A stretch of 44,488 nucleotides of DNA from Moraxellaceae bacterium (GTDB lineage Bacteria; Pseudomonadota; Gammaproteobacteria; Pseudomonadales; Moraxellaceae): NCBI GenBank assembly GCA_025363155.1, contig JANYEL010000029.1, forward strand, positions 1 through 44,488, given 5' to 3'. The notes below the pieces were generated by a model. The model worked only from the letters and a program-made list of their open reading frames with translations. It was not told the origin of the DNA and made no database searches. The position numbers and the translations under genes were made by a program. This document shows, piece after piece, positions 1 through 8,157 of the stretch. Position 1 is the first letter of the stretch. Each line of letters opens with the position of its first letter.

Positions 1-29
1 AAGTCAATTCGTTAAGTGAGCGAAAAGTC

Positions 30-998
30 ATGAGTTCGTCTGATTCGCATTTATTGACGCAATGGCTTGAGGTGCTTGAGACCCAGCAACGGTCGCCGAA
101 TACTCTCAAAGCCTATCAACGTGATGTCACTAAATTACTGAATTTTCTACAATCTGAAAAAAAAGGTTCTAATCAACATGATTTGACTGTAAAAAGTCAT
201 GATCAAGAAGAAGAGAGCTATTTATTTGCCAATCTCAATCGAGAGTCACTGACCCGTTTTGCTGGTTTTCGAATGGAAACGGGTGGTCTGGCGCCATCAA
301 GTTTACAACGTGAATTATCTGCAATACGCCACTTTGCCGGTTGGCTCGTCGAACAAACCGTTCTATCGAATAATCCTGCGGATGATTTCACCATCAATCG
401 ACCTCCACGTCCATTGCCGAACACCATGGACGCTGAAGTCGTCGAACAATTGCTTGATCAACCCGCCCCAGAAAATCGTGATGAAGCGCGATTATGGGTG
501 CGTGATCGAGCAATGTTGGAATTGTTGTATAGCAGTGGGTTACGGCTTTCGGAACTGGCGGATTTGACATTACCCATGCTAGATATGGGGCGTAAACTTG
601 TTACTGTAACGGGAAAGGGGCGTAAGACTCGCATATTACCCATTGGCTCTAAAGCACTTATTGCATTGGAGGAGTGGTTGTCACATCGTGCATTGTGGGC
701 GGAAGAAGGAGTGTTACATGTATTTATTAGCGAGCGTCGCGGCGAGTCATTACATCCTAGAACGATAGAGCGCAGAGTCAGTCATCAGGCCTTACGGGCA
801 GGTATCGCCCAACATCTACATCCGCATTTATTGCGTCATTGTTTTGCATCGCATCTATTGGCTGGCAGCGGTGATTTGCGTGCCGTACAAGAGCTTTTGG
901 GGCATGCGAATATCAGTACGACTCAGATTTATACCCATTTAGATTTTGAGCATTTAACGAAAGTTTATGATCAGACGCATCCAAGAGCGAGAAAGTAA
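30..998 (+). CDS. xerC: Tyrosine recombinase XerC
   Basis: Site-specific tyrosine recombinase that acts with XerD at dif to resolve chromosome dimers. The 322-residue protein has an N-terminal SAM-like DNA-binding domain (about 5-112) and a C-terminal catalytic domain. All catalytic residues are visible: R172 (in GLRLSEL), K196 (GKGRK), H266 and R269 (HPHLLRH), H292 (LLGHAN) and the nucleophile Y301 (QIYTHL). XerC is preferred over XerD because of overall resemblance; this assignment is likely but not proved. It is somewhat longer than the E. coli protein because of a polar segment at about 41-66, inside the N-terminal domain. The ATG follows a GA-rich stretch and lies just after stop codons in the left-edge sequence, so an upstream gene probably ends there. 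The gene is followed by a palindromic repeat. Confidence 0.93.
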   Translation: MSSSDSHLLTQWLEVLETQQRSPNTLKAYQRDVTKLLNFLQSEKKGSNQHDLTVKSHDQEEESYLFANLNRESLTRFAGFRMETGGLAPSSLQRELSAIRHFAGWLVEQTVLSNNPADDFTINRPPRPLPNTMDAEVVEQLLDQPAPENRDEARLWVRDRAMLELLYSSGLRLSELADLTLPMLDMGRKLVTVTGKGRKTRILPIGSKALIALEEWLSHRALWAEEGVLHVFISERRGESLHPRTIERRVSHQALRAGIAQHLHPHLLRHCFASHLLAGSGDLRAVQELLGHANISTTQIYTHLDFEHLTKVYDQTHPRARK

Positions 999-1015
999 AA
1001 CATTTTAAAGAGTTT

Positions 1016-1096
1016 GAGTTCACTGAGCGGAGTCGAAGTGGATATATAAGCCCTCTTTGTATCAAAAACCGATCATTTCGACTCCGCTCAATGATC
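1016..1096. repeat. Imperfect inverted repeat (GAGCGGAGTCGAA type)
   Basis: Two arms face each other: 1021-1040 (CACTGAGCGGAGTCGAAGTG) and 1074-1093 (CATTTCGACTCCGCTCAATG). They match at 18 of 20 positions and are separated by 33 bases. The sequence type, TTCGACTCCGCTCAGTG, is a widespread intergenic palindromic repeat in bacteria. It sits between the converging xerC and hydrolase genes, where it could form a long hairpin in either transcript. Confidence 0.75.
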
Positions 1097-1111
1097 TATG
1101 AACGATTGCTA

Positions 1112-1144
1112 AATAAAAAAAGCGCCTGTATCAGATACAAGCGC
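1112..1144 (-). terminator. Rho-independent terminator of the metal-dependent hydrolase gene
   Basis: The arms GCGCCTGTAT and ATACAAGCGC at 1122-1144 pair over ten positions with one G-U, around a three-base loop. On the minus strand the hairpin is followed by a run of seven U residues (plus-strand A run 1115-1121). It lies about 35 bases past the hydrolase stop codon. Confidence 0.8.
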
Positions 1145-1180
1145 AACCTGGAGAAACGGTGCATCTATTACATGTAACTT

Positions 1181-2026
1181 TTAGCTCGCAAATAATCTAC
1201 CACGCCATTCATCTGCAATCGCATCGCTATCATGTTGATTCGGATGGAAATCAGTTTTGTAATAATCTAAATAGACAGGCAGAAGTGCTTTTGCTAATTG
1301 CGATAATTGCTGAAAAGCATTCCAATGTTGTTTAAACTGTAAACGACCTTTTTTATCATTAATCAGCAGTTTGGCGGTAATAAAACCAATACGAGATAAG
1401 AATGTTGTCGTGATAATTCGCATTGTGCGTTTACGAACGACTTCGTCATCAAATACTTCTTTATAAACATCAAACGCAACGGCTTTGTGTTCAGTTTCTT
1501 CAAGCGCATGCCACATCCATAAACGTGCAGCATCAGGATGTAATTGTTCGTGAAAGTCTTTATGTTCCAGCAAATATTGCGCGATAATTGCGGTAAAGTG
1601 TTCTAAAGCACAAGTCACTGCAAGCTGCTGTTTATCAGATAGAATTTCTTTAATTTGTTCAACTTTAGCATATTCAGAATCAATAATCGGTTGGACATCA
1701 AGCCCAATACGCTTAGCGAAATCATTAAAATCTTCATGAGCGTGGCTATGCATTGCTTCTTGGCCAATAAAAGCGGACACATCCGCTTGTAGATCTTTTG
1801 CTTTTACTTGATCACGTACATTCCGAACCGCATGGACAAAGAATCGCTCGCCATTCGGAAAGGTGAGTGACAGAGCGGTGAGTAGGTGAGAAAGCAGGGG
1901 ATTATTATTAAAATAATATTTGGGAAGTTGGTCAAAGTTAAATTCAGGACGACGTACAGTAATGTTCTGGCGGTGAGTGCCAAACGAGGATTTTTTAACG
2001 TCTAATGTACTGACTGCGCTTTGCAC
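1181..2026 (-). CDS. Ferritin-like metal-dependent hydrolase (PF10118-type)
   Basis: Resembles the 'predicted metal-dependent hydrolase' family (PF10118), which is helical and ferritin-like; its reaction is not established. The motifs fit a di-iron site: E60, E90 and H93 (GQEAMHSH), E142-H143 and E176/E179-H180 (EETEH). No signal peptide or membrane helix is obvious. The reading frame is open to a TTG at 2101, but the GTG at 2026 is preferred: on the minus strand it is preceded by AAGGAGA (plus 2035-2041) at ideal distance, which gives 281 residues. The gene has its own terminator and sits alone. A tandem operator-like repeat at 2108-2166 lies upstream, so it is probably under a dedicated repressor, likely TetR-like; no such regulator gene is adjacent. 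Confidence 0.8.
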   Translation of the reverse strand: MQSAVSTLDVKKSSFGTHRQNITVRRPEFNFDQLPKYYFNNNPLLSHLLTALSLTFPNGERFFVHAVRNVRDQVKAKDLQADVSAFIGQEAMHSHAHEDFNDFAKRIGLDVQPIIDSEYAKVEQIKEILSDKQQLAVTCALEHFTAIIAQYLLEHKDFHEQLHPDAARLWMWHALEETEHKAVAFDVYKEVFDDEVVRKRTMRIITTTFLSRIGFITAKLLINDKKGRLQFKQHWNAFQQLSQLAKALLPVYLDYYKTDFHPNQHDSDAIADEWRGRLFAS

Positions 2027-2107
2027 GATGAGCTTCTCCTTAAAAGAGTGTTTAAATCTGTTCTGATTGAGAACCACACTTTGTACTCGTTTTACAACCA
2101 ACTATAT

Positions 2108-2166
2108 TAGACAACAAGGTTTGTCAACTTAAGCCTAATCCTGCTATAGACAATATGTATTGTCAA
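2108..2166. promoter_or_regulatory. Tandem operator-like palindromes TAGACAA-N6-TTGTCAA
   Basis: Two 20-bp sites, 2108-2127 and 2147-2166, share all 14 non-spacer bases (TAGACAA and TTGTCAA) and differ only in the six-base centre (CAAGGT and TATGTA). Each has the perfect inner palindrome GACAA-N6-TTGTC. Their centres are 39 bp apart. Read on the minus strand, each site starts with TTGACA, a consensus -35 box, and the proximal copy is followed by TAATATAG, so a bound protein would cover the hydrolase promoter. The symmetry and size suit a TetR-family dimer; this is inference. Confidence 0.65.
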
Positions 2167-2258
2167 ATTAAAAGATATTTTTTGACACTTTTTTTTCGAT
2201 TAACATGCCGTGAATAACGCTTTAGTGAAGATTTTTACTGTTTAGACATCAATTCAAC

Positions 2259-2287
2259 TTGACCTGAACGCCGTCAAATAGCAATAT
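2259..2287 (+). promoter_or_regulatory. etfB: Possible etfB promoter
   Basis: TTGACC at 2259-2264 lies 17 bases before CAATAT at 2282-2287. The -35 is good and the spacing ideal, but the -10 is poor. It would give a leader of about 150 bases that contains the hairpin at 2381-2403. Confidence 0.3.
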
Positions 2288-2380
2288 ACTGCGCACTCTT
2301 ATGTCTTTATTGCATGCTCAATTTTAGTGCGGCTGAACATAGGTTGTAAGCAGAACTAAAAATTGTTGTAGGCTCAAGAA

Positions 2381-2403
2381 AATAGGGCGTTTTGCGCCTT
2401 ATT
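2381..2403 (+). other. Hairpin in the etfB leader
   Basis: AATAGGGCG and CGCCTTATT pair almost completely around a short TTTTG loop. No U-run follows, so it does not look like a terminator. It lies about 43 bases before the etfB start and could affect stability or translation of the leader. Confidence 0.4.
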
Positions 2404-2446
2404 ACCATATTTTTGAATATATCCACTAGCCAAGCCGAGGAATTTT

Positions 2447-3196
2447 ATGAAGGCTCTTGTTGCTGTCAAGCGCGTTGTCGATTACAACGTTAAAGTTCGC
2501 GTCAAAGCGGATAAAACGGGTATTGATCTGACTAACGTCAAAATGTCGATTAATCCATTCTGCGAAATTGCAGTCGAAGAGGCTGTTCGCCTTAAAGAAA
2601 AAGGCATTGTCACTGAAATCGTTGTGGTTTCTGTTGGCCCTACTGCAGCTCAAGAACAAATTCGTTCAGCAATGGCACTCGGTGCAGACCGTGGCATCTT
2701 GGTTCAAACTGATGATGCTGTGGGTCCATTGGCAGTTGCTAAAATCCTGAAAGCGATCGCAGATCAAGAACAACCACAAATCATTTTGCTTGGTAAACAA
2801 GCGATTGATGATGACAACAACCAAACTGGCCAAATGTTGGCTGCGTTGATGGGTGTTGGTCAAGGTACTTTCGCATCGAAAGTAACTGTGAATGGTACAA
2901 CTCTGCAAGTGGAACGTGAAGTTGACGGCGGCGCACAAGTGGTTGATTTGGCACTGCCAGCAATCGTGACTACTGACTTGCGTTTGAACGAACCACGTTA
3001 TGCAGCATTGCCTAACATCATGAAAGCACGTAAAAAACCACTGGATACAAAAACTCCAGCGGATTACGGTGTAAATACTGCACCAACTCTGAAAACTCTG
3101 AAAGTAGAGCCACCAGCAGAGCGTAAAGCAGGTATTAAAGTGAAGTCGGTTGATGAGTTGATCGAAAAACTTAAAAACGAAGCGAAAGTGATCTAA
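2447..3196 (+). CDS. etfB: Electron transfer flavoprotein beta subunit
   Basis: Small subunit of the ETF heterodimer, a soluble carrier that takes electrons from acyl-CoA and related dehydrogenases and passes them to ETF:quinone oxidoreductase. The 249-residue length is normal for EtfB. It starts with the characteristic [14 protein letters not shown] and contains the ETF-beta signature around residues 174-195 ([17 protein letters not shown]), plus the nucleotide-binding region around [13 protein letters not shown] (116-128). The ATG follows GAGGA at 2436-2440. etfA follows after 108 bases with its own strong ribosome-binding site and then a terminator, so the two form one transcription unit. 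Other acyl-CoA genes lie elsewhere in the window, but no acyl-CoA dehydrogenase or ETF:quinone oxidoreductase is adjacent. Confidence 0.96.
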   Translation: MKALVAVKRVVDYNVKVRVKADKTGIDLTNVKMSINPFCEIAVEEAVRLKEKGIVTEIVVVSVGPTAAQEQIRSAMALGADRGILVQTDDAVGPLAVAKILKAIADQEQPQIILLGKQAIDDDNNQTGQMLAALMGVGQGTFASKVTVNGTTLQVEREVDGGAQVVDLALPAIVTTDLRLNEPRYAALPNIMKARKKPLDTKTPADYGVNTAPTLKTLKVEPPAERKAGIKVKSVDELIEKLKNEAKVI

Positions 3197-3304
3197 TTAA
3201 GCTTTGACTGCTTAAATTAAGGCGGTTGATTACAGATTCATTTTTAACTTACTGATTTTAAAATTAAGTTTCAAAACGTATTCCGTTTTTAAAGGAGTTC
3301 TAAC

Positions 3305-4237
3305 ATGGCAATTTTGGTTTACGCTGAACACGATAATGTCAGCTTAAAATCAGCAACATTGAACGTTGTTGCTGCAGCACAAGCCATCGGTGGTGACGTG
3401 CACGTATTGGTTGCTGGTCAAGGTGCACAAGCTGCAGCTGACGCAGCGGCAAAAATTGCTGGTGTATCAAAAGTATTATTGGCAGACAACGCTGCTTACG
3501 CACATCAATTGGCTGAAAACGTAAGCCTGTTGGTTGCAAACGTAGGTAAGGGTTACAGCCACATCCTTGCAGCAGCAACTTCAAATGGTAAAAACTTTTT
3601 GCCACGCGTAGCAGCGTTGCTTGACGTGAGCCAAATTTCTGAAATTACTAAAGTGATTTCAGCTGACACATTTGAACGCCCAATCTATGCAGGTAATGCG
3701 ATTGCGACTGTTCAAAGTTCAGATTCTGTAAAAGTCATCAGTGTACGTGGTACTGGTTTTGATCCAGTTGCAGCAACGGGTGGTTCTGCTGCAATTGAAG
3801 CAGTTGCTGAAGCTGACAATGCTGGTAAATCAACTTTTGTTAGCGAAGCGCTGGCAAAATCTGAACGTCCAGAACTGAGTGCTGCACGCATTGTTGTTTC
3901 TGGTGGTCGCGGTATGGGCAATGGCGAAAACTTTGATACAGTTTTGGTTCCATTAGTCGACAAACTCGGCGCAGCAATGGGTGCATCACGCGCTGCTGTT
4001 GACGCGGGCTTTGTACCAAACGATTTGCAAGTCGGTCAAACGGGTAAAATCGTTGCACCTGATCTGTATGTTGCTGTTGGTATTTCTGGTGCGATCCAGC
4101 ATTTAGCTGGTATGAAAGACTCTAAAGTGATCGTTGCGATCAACAAAGACGAAGACGCGCCAATCGGTGCAGTTGCAGACTACTTCCTAGTGGGTGACTT
4201 GTTCCAAATCGTTCCTGAGTTGACCAGCAAACTGTAA
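3305..4237 (+). CDS. etfA: Electron transfer flavoprotein alpha subunit
   Basis: Large subunit of ETF, carrying the FAD. At 310 residues it is typical in length. The N-terminal domain starts [15 protein letters not shown]. The C-terminal FAD-binding domain has [12 protein letters not shown] (about 199-210), [11 protein letters not shown], and the diagnostic block [17 protein letters not shown] followed by [16 protein letters not shown] (about 257-293). The ATG follows AAAGGAG at a good distance. It is the second gene of the etfBA unit and is followed by a strong bidirectional-type terminator. The A/T-rich gap between etfB and etfA has no obvious promoter. Confidence 0.96.
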   Translation: MAILVYAEHDNVSLKSATLNVVAAAQAIGGDVHVLVAGQGAQAAADAAAKIAGVSKVLLADNAAYAHQLAENVSLLVANVGKGYSHILAAATSNGKNFLPRVAALLDVSQISEITKVISADTFERPIYAGNAIATVQSSDSVKVISVRGTGFDPVAATGGSAAIEAVAEADNAGKSTFVSEALAKSERPELSAARIVVSGGRGMGNGENFDTVLVPLVDKLGAAMGASRAAVDAGFVPNDLQVGQTGKIVAPDLYVAVGISGAIQHLAGMKDSKVIVAINKDEDAPIGAVADYFLVGDLFQIVPELTSKL

Positions 4238-4270
4238 TTGAGTCGCCTTTTGGCGGTTTAACAGTTGAGC

Positions 4271-4310
4271 AAAAAGAGCTGTCTTAATCATGTTAAGGCG
4301 GCTCTTTTTT
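4271..4310 (+). terminator. Rho-independent terminator after etfBA
   Basis: A long hairpin: AAAAAGAGC...CTTAA pairs with TTAAG...GCTCTTTTTT around a TCATG loop, and ends in six U residues. A smaller hairpin (CGCCTTTTGGCG, about 4243-4254) lies just before it. Confidence 0.85.
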
Positions 4311-4472
4311 ATTGAGCATTTTCATTATTTTGCGAGTTTTAGATATCAATACTGATGTATAAGTCGTTGTGTTACCGATCCTACTCAATAAAAAGAGCTT
4401 AAACAGTCGCATTCAACCGTCTAATCATGTTATTTTTCTCTATGTTCAAAGTTTTAAGACAAAGGAGTGCTT

Positions 4473-4817
4473 ATGCTGCCCACACGTGCCGGCGGGATTA
4501 TCAATTACCCGATCCGCGATCAACAATCTTTATATAGCAGCTATATGCCGTTCGTCAGTGGCGGTGCTTTATTTGTACCGAGCAATCGTACATTTCCTCT
4601 GGGTGAGGATGTGTTTGTGGTTGTGACATTGCCAGATTCGACTGAACGTACACCGTTAACCGGTAAAGTGGTTTGGGTCATGCATCGCGCACAAGGATCA
4701 CGACCAGCGGGATTTGCATTGCAGTTAAGTGGCGATGATGGAAAAAAATTGAAGAACGAAATTGAAAAACTATTAGCGGGGATTCTGACTTCAGATCGAC
4801 CGACGTATACAATGTAA
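4473..4817 (+). CDS. pilZ: Type IV pilus assembly protein PilZ
   Basis: Resembles the founding PilZ of Pseudomonas type IV pilus biogenesis, not a generic c-di-GMP receptor. The 114 residues include SYMPFVSGGALFVPSN (about 24-39), the VFVVVTLPD strand, GKVVWV and a C-terminal SDRPTYTM much like the Pseudomonas ending. The RxxxR and DxSxxG ligand motifs of c-di-GMP-binding PilZ domains are absent, which matches the known non-binding character of canonical PilZ; in related bacteria PilZ works with the PilB ATPase and FimX. A GTG at 4467 is in frame, but it lies inside AAAGGAG (4461-4467), which is the ribosome-binding site for the ATG at 4473. The following tatD and TetR genes repeat the Pseudomonas order. 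Confidence 0.9.
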   Translation: MLPTRAGGIINYPIRDQQSLYSSYMPFVSGGALFVPSNRTFPLGEDVFVVVTLPDSTERTPLTGKVVWVMHRAQGSRPAGFALQLSGDDGKKLKNEIEKLLAGILTSDRPTYTM

Positions 4818-4865
4818 ATTTAAGTACATGATATTTATAGTGTTGTTTTTACAAGGTGGTTTGTT

Positions 4866-5654
4866 GTGTTTATAGATTCGCATTGTCATTTGAATCGTTT
4901 GGATCTCACAGCGTACGATGGCTCGTTAGATCGTGCGCTCGATGCTGCACGTGCGGTTGGTGTGTCTCGATTTTTAGCGGTTTCTGTCGATTTAGATGAT
5001 TATACCGTGCTGATGGATATTGCTGAACGCCATGCTGATGTTGGAATTAGTGTGGGTGCGCATCCATGTGAATCCGCCGAGATGCTGAATTTGGCAACCG
5101 TAGAAACGCTGGTGAATTTAGCTAAACATGACAAGGTGTGGGCAATCGGTGAGTCAGGGCTTGATTATCATTACAGTACTGATAATGCTGATGTACAACG
5201 TGAGTCATTTGCGCGTCACATTGCAGCAGGAAAACAGACTGGAAAACCTGTGATTGTGCATACGCGTGCAGCGCGGGCGGACACATTGGCTGTTTTGCGT
5301 GAACAACAAGCGGCACACGGTGTATTACATTGTTTTACAGAGGATTGGGATACTGCTGAGGGCGCATTGACCTTGGGTTATTATGTGTCTTTCTCTGGCA
5401 TTATTAGCTTTAAAAATGCCCAAGATTTACGCGATGTTGCTGCGCGTGTGCCTTTAGATCATTTATTGATAGAAACTGATAGTCCATATTTAGCGCCGAT
5501 GCCTTATCGTGGTAAGTCGAATGAACCTTTGTATTTACCGCATGTAGCGCGCGTACTTGCGGATGTGCATAAGATTTCGGTGGAGCGTTTAGCTGAGATA
5601 ACTTCAGCTAATTTTGATCGTATGTTGAATGATGCAAAATTAAGTATTCAGTAA
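4866..5654 (+). CDS. TatD-family metal-dependent hydrolase (YcfH-like)
   Basis: TIM-barrel hydrolase of the TatD family, whose members act as 3'-5' DNA/RNA exonucleases or D-aminoacyl hydrolases. The metal ligands are all visible: H6 and H8 (DSHCHL), E96 (IGESGLDYH), H132 (IVHTR), H155 (LHCF) and D205 (IETDSPYLAP). The length, 262 residues, is standard. It starts with GTG at 4866 behind AAGGTGG; no ATG lies nearby in frame. Following pilZ, it probably belongs to the holB-pilZ-tatD-type cluster known in Pseudomonas. Of the TatD paralogues it resembles YcfH most by context, so no symbol is given. Confidence 0.92.
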   Translation: MFIDSHCHLNRLDLTAYDGSLDRALDAARAVGVSRFLAVSVDLDDYTVLMDIAERHADVGISVGAHPCESAEMLNLATVETLVNLAKHDKVWAIGESGLDYHYSTDNADVQRESFARHIAAGKQTGKPVIVHTRAARADTLAVLREQQAAHGVLHCFTEDWDTAEGALTLGYYVSFSGIISFKNAQDLRDVAARVPLDHLLIETDSPYLAPMPYRGKSNEPLYLPHVARVLADVHKISVERLAEITSANFDRMLNDAKLSIQ

Positions 5655-5714
5655 TCCCAGTTTTTAGAATCCAAATTTGGATATTGCAGCAATGACCGTA
5701 ATAGGATTGATTGG

Positions 5715-6335
5715 ATGAGTACAGATCGTCAAGTAGATCGCCATGCGCAATTTCGAGCGCGAGAAGAACAGATTTTTGATATGGCGGAACAACTTCTACT
5801 AGATTCTGGTGAAGGTGGGATGACGCTGGATACATTGGCTTTGCATTTGGATCTAGCGAAAGGCACGCTGTATAAGCATTTTCAAAGTAAAGATGAGTTG
5901 TTTCTGCATCTCATTATTCGCCATGAACAAGCATTACTTGATTTGGTCCTGAACTCTATAGGTGGGTTCCAAGAGCTACTCGTGGCTTATATGCAGCATC
6001 TTTTGAATCATCCTCAGCGCACCTCATTGTTACATCAACTCGAAGAACGTTTGGCGGCTGGTGGTACTGGACTGACTGCGTTATTTTCCGATCTTTATCG
6101 GATTAGAAAGCAACGCCTTCGTCGTGTTGTACCGTTGACCAATTCCTATCTAGAAAGCATTAATAGTCATCTGACAACACGTGATTATTTGGCGGCCATT
6201 TGGGCGATTGCGCAAGGTGGTTCAGCGATTTTAAATTCAAGTTTTTATCAGCGTTATCTGGGCGAGCGTGAAAGTTTAAAACAAGTATTAATCAATCAAA
6301 TGATTACTTTGCCTTACCCTCAAAAGTCGCATTGA
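5715..6335 (+). CDS. TetR/AcrR-family transcriptional regulator
   Basis: A 206-residue repressor with an N-terminal helix-turn-helix at about 37-60 (LDTLALHLDLAKGTLYKHF, then SKDELFLHLI), the standard TetR layout, and a helical ligand-binding region without recognisable specificity. A TetR gene also follows tatD in Pseudomonas, so the association is conserved. It is followed by gspH after only 10 bases, so it may be cotranscribed with the pseudopilin genes. Its target and ligand are unknown; the tandem palindromes at 2108-2166 are one candidate, without direct evidence. Confidence 0.88.
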   Translation: MSTDRQVDRHAQFRAREEQIFDMAEQLLLDSGEGGMTLDTLALHLDLAKGTLYKHFQSKDELFLHLIIRHEQALLDLVLNSIGGFQELLVAYMQHLLNHPQRTSLLHQLEERLAAGGTGLTALFSDLYRIRKQRLRRVVPLTNSYLESINSHLTTRDYLAAIWAIAQGGSAILNSSFYQRYLGERESLKQVLINQMITLPYPQKSH

Positions 6336-6345
6336 ACTTCAATCA

Positions 6346-7005
6346 ATGCGCAACTCTCTATTCAAATCAAACCCACTATCAAATAAATGCTTTCGAGTAG
6401 AGAGTGTGTTAGCAATTTCATATCCTAAAAAATCAAAGACACAGCAAGGCTTCACACTCATCGAAGTGATGCTTGTGGTGTTGATTGCGGGAATTTTTGC
6501 AGCGATGGTCAGCCTATCTGTGGGCGGTTCTGTAACAAGGCGGGTATTGCAAGAACGAGAGCAACTTGTGGATTCGATTGCCGTGATTCGCTTGGAATCA
6601 CAAGATCAAAATATAATGCTTGGATTACTTACGCTTGACCAAACCGCGACTGATCCTGCACGTTATGTCGTGATGCAATTTGATCCTAATGATGCCAATA
6701 AAGATAAACGATGGAAACCAGCAGAAGGTTTTAAAGTTCATGCCTTACCAACGGGCGTCATCCTTAACATCACTCCACTACAAGACAATACACGTCAAAC
6801 GCCAAGTTCGAGATTGAATGATATTACCTCAAGTGCTCTCAGTCCTAAATTGATTTGGTTTGGTAATGGCGAAGCAACAGCAGTGCAATTGCAGCTGTTA
6901 CAAGAAGGGCAACCTGTTGGCGATGTCGTTGAAGTCACAACACTGGGTCGCGTGAAAAAAGAAGAAACCCGTTCAACTGAAAATTCGAGTGAGAATGGGC
7001 AATGA
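6346..7005 (+). CDS. gspH: Type II secretion minor pseudopilin GspH
   Basis: Minor pseudopilin of the type II secretion pseudopilus. The prepilin motif is clear: cleavage after G35, then F36-TLIE with E40 as Glu+5, and a hydrophobic helix to about residue 60. The rest matches the GspH/FimT C-terminal domain in size. The ATG at 6346 gives a long 35-residue leader and has no clear ribosome-binding site. An in-frame GTG at 6406 would give a more usual 15-residue leader (MLAISYPKKSKTQQG), so the true start may be there. It overlaps gspI by ATGA. With gspI, J and K it makes the tip-complex operon; the major pseudopilin gspG and the other T2SS genes are not in this window. Confidence 0.85.
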   Translation: MRNSLFKSNPLSNKCFRVESVLAISYPKKSKTQQGFTLIEVMLVVLIAGIFAAMVSLSVGGSVTRRVLQEREQLVDSIAVIRLESQDQNIMLGLLTLDQTATDPARYVVMQFDPNDANKDKRWKPAEGFKVHALPTGVILNITPLQDNTRQTPSSRLNDITSSALSPKLIWFGNGEATAVQLQLLQEGQPVGDVVEVTTLGRVKKEETRSTENSSENGQ

Positions 7006-7400
7006 TTCCTCGTCAAATACATCACCAGAAAGGTTTTACATTGCTTGAAGTCATGGTTGCACTGGCGATTTTTGCTGTTGCTGCTGTTGCATTGACCAAA
7101 GCGGGCATGAGCTATGTGAATGCCGTGGAAGGCATGGAAACACGGACATTGGCGCATTTTGTCGCGATGAATGAAGCTGCAAATATGACTGTGACACAAG
7201 CATGGCTTGAGGGCAGTGCGGAACATAATGTTGAGGAGCAGGGGCATCGCTGGCAAATATCCACGCAAGCGTTTCCAATTACCACAACTGCAAATGTTCG
7301 CCGTGTAGAGATTAAGGTCGCACCAATTGTACCTCAGACGGATAAACCCGGTGATACTGCGACGATTCTCATCGTTTATATTCGTAGTCCCGCGGGTTGA
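7002..7400 (+). CDS. gspI: Type II secretion minor pseudopilin GspI
   Basis: 132-residue minor pseudopilin. A short basic leader ends at G11, then F12-TLLEVMVALAIFAVAAVAL forms the N-terminal helix with E16 as Glu+5. Size and the following SYVNAVEGMETRTLAHFVAMNE region fit GspI, which nucleates the tip complex with GspJ and GspK. The ATG overlaps the gspH stop (ATGA), which suggests translational coupling, and gspJ begins just after the stop. Confidence 0.92.
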   Translation: MIPRQIHHQKGFTLLEVMVALAIFAVAAVALTKAGMSYVNAVEGMETRTLAHFVAMNEAANMTVTQAWLEGSAEHNVEEQGHRWQISTQAFPITTTANVRRVEIKVAPIVPQTDKPGDTATILIVYIRSPAG

Positions 7401-7404
7401 TGCT

Positions 7405-8157
7405 ATGAAAATATTAAAAATGACTCATGTTAAAAACAATGGATTCACTCTAATTGAACTTGTTGTCGCGATGGCAATTTTTGCCGTTCTGACGTTGTCA
7501 GGTTGGCAGGTATTTAATAACCTGATTAAGGTGCGTGAGCGGACGACGATTAAAGCGGAACAAATCGCTGCAATCCAAGAAACGTATGAGCAATTGTCTC
7601 GTGATTTTGCTCAGACAGTTCCTCGTCCAGCAGCGACAGGTAATACTGTCGAACCTGCATTTCTTCTCCAAAATAATGTCTTTCATCTGACCAAAACGGG
7701 GGTGATTGATCCATTACAACAAGGCGTCTCGCCACTTGAGCGGGTGTATTACTCTGTTGAACAAGAACAGCTCATTCGTCATGCAGTGGCACAAGTTGAT
7801 CAGGATGGCAATCTCGTACCGACGACCACGGTTTTACTCAATCATGTGACTGATTGGACGGTAAGCGCATTAGATACCAGTACAAATACCACATGGCCTA
7901 TCGATAACAGTACGCCCGCGACAAATACGGGTCAAGTTGCAGCAGGTGACATTACGTTACCTAAAGCTGTACAAATAACCCTGACGGTGAAAGGTCAGCA
8001 ACTACGTTGGTTATTTGCCTTGGTGAATAATTTACCGCAGCCTGATACACAAAGTGGTGCAAATAATCCAAATGGTACGACTGTCGCTGGTGGTGCGAAA
8101 ACTACAGCAACAAGTAATACAAACAACCAAACTACGCCTGTGGATCAGAATCGATGA
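7405..8157 (+). CDS. gspJ: Type II secretion minor pseudopilin GspJ
   Basis: 250-residue minor pseudopilin of the GspI-J-K tip complex. The leader MKILKMTHVKNNG is cleaved before F14-TLIELVVAMAIFAVLTLSGW, with E18 as Glu+5. The region after it (QLSRDFAQTVPRP) is typical of GspJ. The C-terminus is a low-complexity tail rich in N, T, G and A (about 215-250). The reading frame is open further upstream, to 7327, inside gspI, but the ATG at 7405, four bases after the gspI stop, gives a normal leader; a second ATG lies at 7420. The stop overlaps the gspK start (ATGA). Confidence 0.9.
   Translation: MKILKMTHVKNNGFTLIELVVAMAIFAVLTLSGWQVFNNLIKVRERTTIKAEQIAAIQETYEQLSRDFAQTVPRPAATGNTVEPAFLLQNNVFHLTKTGVIDPLQQGVSPLERVYYSVEQEQLIRHAVAQVDQDGNLVPTTTVLLNHVTDWTVSALDTSTNTTWPIDNSTPATNTGQVAAGDITLPKAVQITLTVKGQQLRWLFALVNNLPQPDTQSGANNPNGTTVAGGAKTTATSNTNNQTTPVDQNR

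Larger units (their letters stand above)
2027..2446. other. Divergent intergenic region between the hydrolase and etfB
   Basis: A gene-free stretch of about 420 bases. It holds the hydrolase leader, the tandem operator at 2108-2166, A/T-rich DNA with a TTGACA at 2182-2187, a weak etfB promoter candidate at 2259-2287, and a leader hairpin at 2381-2403. I see no small ORF with a convincing ribosome-binding site in it. Confidence 0.6.

Noticed and set aside
2026-2101. TTG start at 2101 for the hydrolase gene
   Set aside because: No ribosome-binding site, and its 25 extra codons overlap leader-like DNA; GTG 2026 has AAGGAGA at the right distance.
4467-4472. GTG start at 4467 for pilZ
   Set aside because: This GTG lies in the AAAGGAG that serves the ATG at 4473.
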